Shown one piece after another: positions 58,441 through 64,000 of a stretch of DNA of 64,000 bases. The stretch comes from Benincasa hispida (Eukaryota; Streptophyta; Magnoliopsida; Cucurbitales; Cucurbitaceae). Location of the stretch: positions 21,323,085 to 21,387,084 of the forward strand of contig NC_052352.1 of the NCBI RefSeq assembly GCF_009727055.1, in the 5' to 3' direction. Under the pieces are notes generated by a model. That model worked only from the letters and a program-made list of their open reading frames with translations, was not told the DNA's origin and made no database searches. The translations under genes were made by a program, and so were the position numbers. Positions within the stretch are counted from its first letter, which is position 1; every line of letters begins with the position of its first letter.

Positions 58441-59498
58441 CAAAATTCATAAATGAAAGTGTAAAGTTTTCAAATTTATGGACAAAATAAAAATCAATGG
58501 AGTTGTTTTTTTCCCCTACAATCTTTACTTGGATTAGTGGTCATATCATTAAGAAATTTTCTATTGCAAATCTCTAATGCTTGCCTAAGAAACTTTATAT
58601 ATATAGCCATAGCTCGAAGAAAAAGAAGAAAATAGGGATTAAAAAAGAAAGTAGCCTACCATAAAATTTCTCCAACATTGGGGAAAAAAATAAAATAAAA
58701 TAAAACAACTATACTATATACTTGTGAATTTGATAATCATTAACATAACGAACTTGTCACTAATTAAGATTCTCCATTAATTATTGTTTGGGACATAAAT
58801 ATTTAGCTTTATACTATAATTAAAGAAGAAGAAAAACATGAAAGGCTGAGTTTCAAAGATGTGATTGCAAAATTATTATTAATTAATTAATGGTTGGTGT
58901 ATAATGATTGTGATGTCATGAGATGCAAATAAATTAATTTAAAAAAACCCAATTAATAAAATAAATCAGACAAGTTGGTTTTGTACTTTATAATATCTTA
59001 AAGCAGCCCAAATTTTATATTTCTAAATAAATTAATAAAAGAACATTCTTTCTATTTACAAATAGCGGCAACCTAATTTGTTCAATATAGAAAAACTTTT
59101 ATTATATTTTTTTTGGACAAAATATATAATATTTTGGATTTTCTTTATAAAATAAACCAAGTATTTTGTCCCCATGACATGGAGCTAAGGCTACAACTAC
59201 AAGTGGAAATAGACAGGTGATACTTTTATTAAACAAAAGAAATAAATATTTAGACCTAAGTAATAAAATATTAACTAACTCTATGGTAGATTCAATCTTT
59301 TTCTATAAATCTAAATTATATGATTACAAAATCTTCTCTTTAAGAGATATTAGTTGATAAATTAACTCAAAATTGCAAAGTCAAGTTTATTATAAATATC
59401 ATAAAAATAGATATCCAATATTTAGTGTACTAAAAATCATGTGTCATTTAATTCGTGTTTGATGTCCATGTAAGTTCACATCCTACTTATCACTCTCC
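58441..59498. other. Intergenic DNA
   Basis: AT-rich, no gene seen. Confidence 0.5.
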
Positions 59499-59508
59499 TT
59501 ATAAATAG
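59499..59508 (+). promoter_or_regulatory. TATA-like box of the Ale-type element
   Basis: TTATAAATAG, about 265 bp before a degraded PBS; a plausible LTR promoter. Confidence 0.4.
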
Positions 59509-59927
59509 TGACATTTGATGGATCTTACAACTATGCAAATTAGTGAAAATAAAAATAAATTTTCATATATTTTCTATTCCCATAAAATTATAATTTTAGT
59601 TATTTTTAATTCAGTTATTTATAAGTTTAGTTATATTTTTTTATTTTCTTATTATTATATTTATTTATTTATTATATTTATGTGTGTATACACACACACA
59701 CATATATATATATTATATTTTCTCCATATCAGTTGTGCTCCATTGTGCTCCTCAATTCACAACATGTTATTAGCTCGTGCTCCTATTGCTTTCATCACTT
59801 AAGATAGGTCCTAGAGGTAGGTCGGTTTTTTTCCTCTTTATTATAATTAATAAATTAAATGTTATTTTGCCTATTTAGTACATATTAAATTTCTAATATA
59901 AATACAAAATTTTGTAATAGTGTTGCC

Positions 59928-60973
59928 ATGAAAAACCTTCCAAAATTAGAATTCACAACCATTGACATTAATGGCAATAATTATTTGTCATGGGTGCTCG
60001 ATGCCAAAATTCACCTGGATGCTATGAACTTGGAAAAAATAATTAAAGAATGAAATACGACATCTAGCCAAGACAAAGCAAAAGCTATGATTTTCCGTCT
60101 TCATCATCTCCACGAGGGATTAAAAATGGAGTATCTTAAAATAAAAGATCCTCGTATCTTGTGAAAAAATTTGAAAGAAATATATGATCATCAAAAGACA
60201 GTTATTCTTTCTAAAGCCTGTTATGAGTGGATACATTTGAGGCTACAAGATTTTAAATCAGTAAGTGATTACAATTCCACATTATTTAAAATCAGTTCAA
60301 AATTGTTGGTATGCGGAGAAAAAATTATTGATGCTGGTATGTTATAGAAGACATTTTCTACATTTCATGTCTCGAATATACTCCTACAGCAGTAATATCA
60401 AAAGAAATATTTTAAATAGTATTCTGAATTAATTTCATGTCTTCTCGTGGTTGAACAAAATAATGACTTATTGATGAAAAATCATGAATCTCAATCAGTC
60501 GGAACGACACCATTCCTTGAAGAGAATGTTGTGAATTTTAATAATAATTGTGGTCAAGGTCGTGGTCGCAATCGAGGTCGTGATCATGGCAGAGGAATAA
60601 ATTATTATTATTTTTGTGGTGGTCGTTATAATCATTCAAATTTCAACGAACCACACAAAGTGATGATCAGAAAGGAAAAGCTCCATAAGATAAGAGATCA
60701 AAAAGTGTTGAAAATAAATACTTCCGATCGAGAATGACTGGTCATTGGTCACATACTTGTCGTACATCAAAACACTTAGTTGACCTCTATCAAGCTTCCC
60801 TAAAGAAAAAAGGGGGAAATGTGGAAGCAAATTTTGCATACCAGGATAATAATATATTTGCCCCATCCCATAAGACAAATTTGGATGTGGGGGACTTCTT
60901 TGAATCTCCTGAAGAGAAGATTGGTGCAGTTGATGGAACATCAAGTGTTTCTTTTGATTTTGATAATATCTAG
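59928..60973 (+). pseudogene. gag of the Ale-type element (broken)
   Basis: ATG at 59928 gives MKNLPKLEFTTIDINGNNYL and SWVLDAKIHLDAMNL, the usual N terminus. Then come a KAKAMIFRLHHLHEGLKMEY segment, LRLQDFKSVSDYNS and LLMKNHESQSVGTTPF. An RG-rich stretch GRGRNRGRDHGRG (about 60565) and a shifted frame with TGHWSHTCRTSKHLVDLYQA (about 60734) complete the RNA-binding part. Stops at about 60051, 60162 and 60346 and frameshifts break it. Confidence 0.8.
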
Positions 60974-61115
60974 ACATAATATTGTTGTTTACTTTTATCT
61001 ATCTTCATGATTTTTTTAATAACTTTTGTATATTTTAAGTGTTGTTTTTCTTATTGTAATTATTTTCTTTTAATGAAGAAACATGGATCATTTTCATATG
61101 TTGGGTGTTTAAAAA

Positions 61116-61500
61116 ATGAGCAAAGAAGATCTATGTTTGGCAGATAATACAACTACACATACAATACTTACAAATAAAAAATGTTTTTTCCAAATTGATA
61201 ATGTTGAAAGCAAAAGTAAATACAATATATGGTTCTGCAAACTTGATCGAAGGTTTTGGAAAAGCAAATATTATTTTGCCAAGAGAAACAAAATTTAAAA
61301 TTGACAATGTCTTATTCTCTAGCCAATCAAAAAGAAATCTTCTAAGTTTTAAAGATATACATTGCAATGGTTATCATATTGAAACTGATAGTAAGAATAA
61401 TGTAGAATGTCTATATATTATCTCTACTGTCTCAAATCAACAACGTATATTAGAAAAATTGCTTGCTTTATCTTCTAGATTGTATTATACTTATATATGA
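61116..61500 (+). pseudogene. Protease region of the Ale-type element (broken)
   Basis: LADNTTTHTIL at about 61137 stands for the protease active site (normally DSGTTHTIL, here ADN). A shifted frame from 61195 reads LIEGFGKANIILPRETKF and SQSKRNLLSFKDIHCNGYH. Confidence 0.7.
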
Positions 61501-61521
61501 GTAGTTGAAATATATGCAACA

Positions 61522-62330
61522 ATGAATCTGAAGTTCATGAATCCAGACATATTTACACTTTGGCATGACCAATTGGGTCATCCAAGATCTATAATGATGA
61601 GGAGAATTATAGATAATTCAAATGGATACCCATTAAAGAACCAAAAGATTCTTCAATCTAATGAATTATCATGTGATACTTGCTCTCAAAGAAAATTAAT
61701 AATTAGACCATTATTAGCTAAAGTAGAGACTGAATCACTTGTATTTTTAGAATGAATTCATGGTGATATATGTGGATCTATTAACCCACCAAGTGGACCA
61801 TTTAGATATTTTATGGTATTAATAGATGCATCCAATAGATGGTCACAGTGTGCTTATTATCAAGTTGAAATCTTACATTTGTGAGATTACTTACTCAAAT
61901 AATTAATTTAAGAGCACAATTTCTTGATTATACAATTAAGACCATTCGTGATAATGCTGGTGAATTTACATCCCAAGCTTTTAATAATTATTGTATGTCA
62001 ATTGGGATAAGTGTTGAACATTTTGTAGCTCATGTTCATACATAAAATAGTTTAGCAGAATCATTTATAAAACGTTTATAATTAATTGCAAGACCATTAC
62101 TTATGAAAGCTAAGCTTCCTTCATCTGTATGGGGACATACTATTTTCTATGCAGCATCACTTGTATGTATTGGGCCAATAGCTTATCATAAGTACTTGCC
62201 ATTAGAATTAGCTTATGGTTATGAATCAAATATTTCCCATCTGAGAGTCCTCAAAGGAGGTTAGAAATATATGTTTGATATGATTCTTCATCAATTATTA
62301 AATATCTTGAACCCCTAACGAGTGATGTAT
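61522..62330 (+). pseudogene. Integrase of the Ale-type element (broken)
   Basis: WHDQLGHP and CDTCSQRK form the HHCC box. After a stop at 61753 follow IHGDICG, VLIDASNRWS, an RDNAGEFTSQAFNNYC segment (about 61950) and NSLAESFIKRL, giving the catalytic D-D-E positions. Several stops and a frameshift follow up to about 62330. Confidence 0.8.
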
Positions 62331-63049
62331 TAACTGCCCGATTTGTTGATTGTCATTTTAATGAGAGAAAATTTCTAACATTAGGGAGAGGAATCAAGAA
62401 ATTGGAAAAAGAAATTACATGGAATGCACCATTATTGTCTCATTTAGATCCTCGTACAAATCAATATGAACTTGAAGTTTAGAAAATAATTCATTTGCAA
62501 AATATAGGAAATCAATTACCATATACATTTATAGATGCAAAGAAAGCAACTAAATCACGTATACCAACTGCAAATGTTTCATAAAAAATTGATATCCCAA
62601 CACAACAAGTTGTCACTAATGAGTCTGAAACACGCCAGAAGCGTAGTAGACCAGTGGGTTCCAAAGATAAAAATCCTCGAAAACAATTTAATAGTGAAAA
62701 AGACTTGGTTGGAGATGTAAATATTCATGAAGAAATCCTCGACATAACTAGTGAGGAAGGTGAAATACCTAAAGGTAATAATGAGATTTCAATAAACTAT
62801 GTCATGAGATGAAAAAAGATGGAATCAAACTAATGTAATTATTGACAACATTTTTGCATATAATGTTGCTCTTGATATTATATCTAAAAATGAGGATCTT
62901 GAACCAAAATCTGTTAAAAAATATCGACATAGAAAAAATTAGCTTTGATTGAAAGAAGCAGAAAAGATTGGCTTTAGTAGAAAGAAGCAATCGAGGTAGA
63001 ATTAAACTCACTTTCAAAACAACAGGTTTTTGGACGAGTAGTCCAAACA
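62331..63049 (+). pseudogene. Integrase-RT linker of the Ale-type element
   Basis: Poorly conserved, Lys- and Ser-rich reading in changing frames, ending in an AYNVALDI segment (about 62860). The minus-strand frame 62802-63050 is a shadow. Confidence 0.55.
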
Positions 63050-64000
63050 CTAGAAAGTGTCAAATTTGTGGAATACAAATGGGTATTTATGAGAAAAAGA
63101 AATGAAAATAATGAGGTCACAAGATACAAAGCAAGACTAATTGCATAAGGTTTTTCACAAAGACTTGGTATTGATTATGAGGAGATATATTCTCTAGTAG
63201 TTGATGCAATTACACTAAGATATTTAATTGACTTGACTGTGTATGGAAGTCTGAATGTGCATCTTATGGATGTAGTCACAACATATTTATATGGATATTT
63301 TGATAATCATATTTATATGAAAATTCAAAAAGGGTTTAAGGTACCTGAAACATATACATCAAATTCCCGATAATGGTATTCAATAGAGTTACAAAGATCA
63401 CTATATAGATTGAAACAATCAGGATGAGTGTGGTACAATCGCATGAGTGGATATTTATTATAAGAAGAGTATCAAAATAATCCAATATGTCCGTGTGTTT
63501 TTATAAAGAAATCACAATCAGGATTTGCTATTATAACTATATATGTCGATGACTTGAATAAAATTAGAAGTCTTGAAGATCTTTCAAAGGCAATAGAATA
63601 TCTTAAGAAAAAATTTGAGATAAAAGATCTCGGACAAATAAAATTTTGCCTTGGTTTGCAAATTGAGCATTTAGTAGATGTAATATTTATTCATCGGTCA
63701 ACTTATAAAGGAAAAAATTTGAAAAGATTTTATATGGACAAAGCACATCCATTAAATATTCCAATGGAAGTCCGTTCTTTGGATATAAAGAAAGATATAT
63801 TTCAACTTCGAGGAGATAATGAAGAACTTATTGGACCTGAAGTACCATATCTTAGTGCAATTTATGCACTTATATATCTTGCTAATAATATAAGATCAGA
63901 TATTGCATTTTCAGTAAATTTATTAGCTAGATATAGTTCTTCTCCTACAAAAAGATATTAGAACGAAATTAAGCATATACTCCACCATCTCCAAGGAACA
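63050..64000 (+). pseudogene. Reverse transcriptase of the Ale-type element (partial)
   Basis: TRYKARLIA with GFSQRLGIDYEE after a stop (about 63120), LNVHLMDVVTTYLYG (about 63252), SLYRLKQSG (about 63400), the catalytic YVDD in ITIYVDDLNKI (about 63542-63553) and then a clean 135-residue stretch from 63554: FEIKDLGQIKFCLGLQIEH and YLSAIYALIYLANNIRSDIA. It is stopped at 63959. RNase H and 3' LTR should follow outside the window. Confidence 0.8.

Larger units (their letters stand above)
59480..64000 (+). mobile_element. Ale/Retrofit-like Ty1/copia element, 5' part (cut by window end)
   Basis: Gag, protease, integrase and RT pieces in copia order. A degraded PBS (TGTTATTAGCTC at about 59765, after CACAACA) marks the end of a short 5' LTR whose start I cannot fix. 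The LTR contains a (CA)n(TA)n stretch at about 59690-59711. The 3' end lies beyond the window. The plus-strand frame 59515-59802 is LTR/leader sequence. Confidence 0.75.

Overview
The window looks like repeat-dense, AT-rich nuclear DNA of a flowering plant. I recognise no host gene, rRNA or tRNA gene. Almost everything that can be named is a decayed LTR retrotransposon: Ty1/copia (Sirevirus type, an Ale/Retrofit-like type and a Tork-like type) and Ty3/gypsy (Athila type). A eudicot is clear from these families; Cucurbitaceae is my best guess from the look of the polyprotein fragments, but that is inference.

Layout. 1-2682 is AT-rich intergenic DNA. 2683-5396 is a small non-coding LTR element on the minus strand, filled with three kinds of tandem repeat. 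About 6.2-47.6 kb is one old minus-strand Sirevirus-like copia element whose two LTRs (46712-47616 and about 6237-7105) now lie about 41 kb apart, because other elements landed inside it. Read on the minus strand it runs 5' LTR, primer-binding site (PBS), gag (46670-45966, 38132-37060), protease (about 37060-36700), integrase (36700-35900), linker (35900-35474), RT/RNase H (13475-12091), 3' ORF (12090-10976, 8035-7405), polypurine tract and 3' LTR. The insertions are X1 (8036-about 10975), an Athila-type gypsy element (13481-35468, target-site duplication GCACC) and a composite block (38133-45965). The Athila element was itself hit by X2 (16068-about 18145), X3 (18715-about 21045), copia element C (22486-32581, with both LTRs, gag, protease, integrase, RT and RNase H) and X4 (32582-34408, minus strand).

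47.6-59.5 kb is intergenic DNA with small transposon remnants: two adjacent MITE-like inverted repeats, one CACTA-like end, a possible SINE, two isolated PBS-like sites, microsatellites and long homopolymers. 59.5-64.0 kb holds the 5' two-thirds of an Ale/Retrofit-like copia element, cut by the window end.

Most X elements and C share a recognisable LTR of about 1.5-2.1 kb, so one copia lineage has repeatedly inserted here. One subfamily carries a degenerate array of about 22-bp units around a palindromic CGATCG core, both in the 3' part of the LTR and in the leader after the PBS. C has a different array (GTCAA/TTGAC, about 18 bp) at the same LTR position. I regard these arrays as the most interesting unexplained structure.

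Two assembly matters affect interpretation. A perfect 38-bp Nextera (Tn5 mosaic-end) junction adapter sits at 44049-44086, and a 20-N gap lies in element C at 27708-27727. The order of sequence between about 40.1 and 45 kb should not be trusted. No pol region read here is intact; every one carries stops, frameshifts or deletions.
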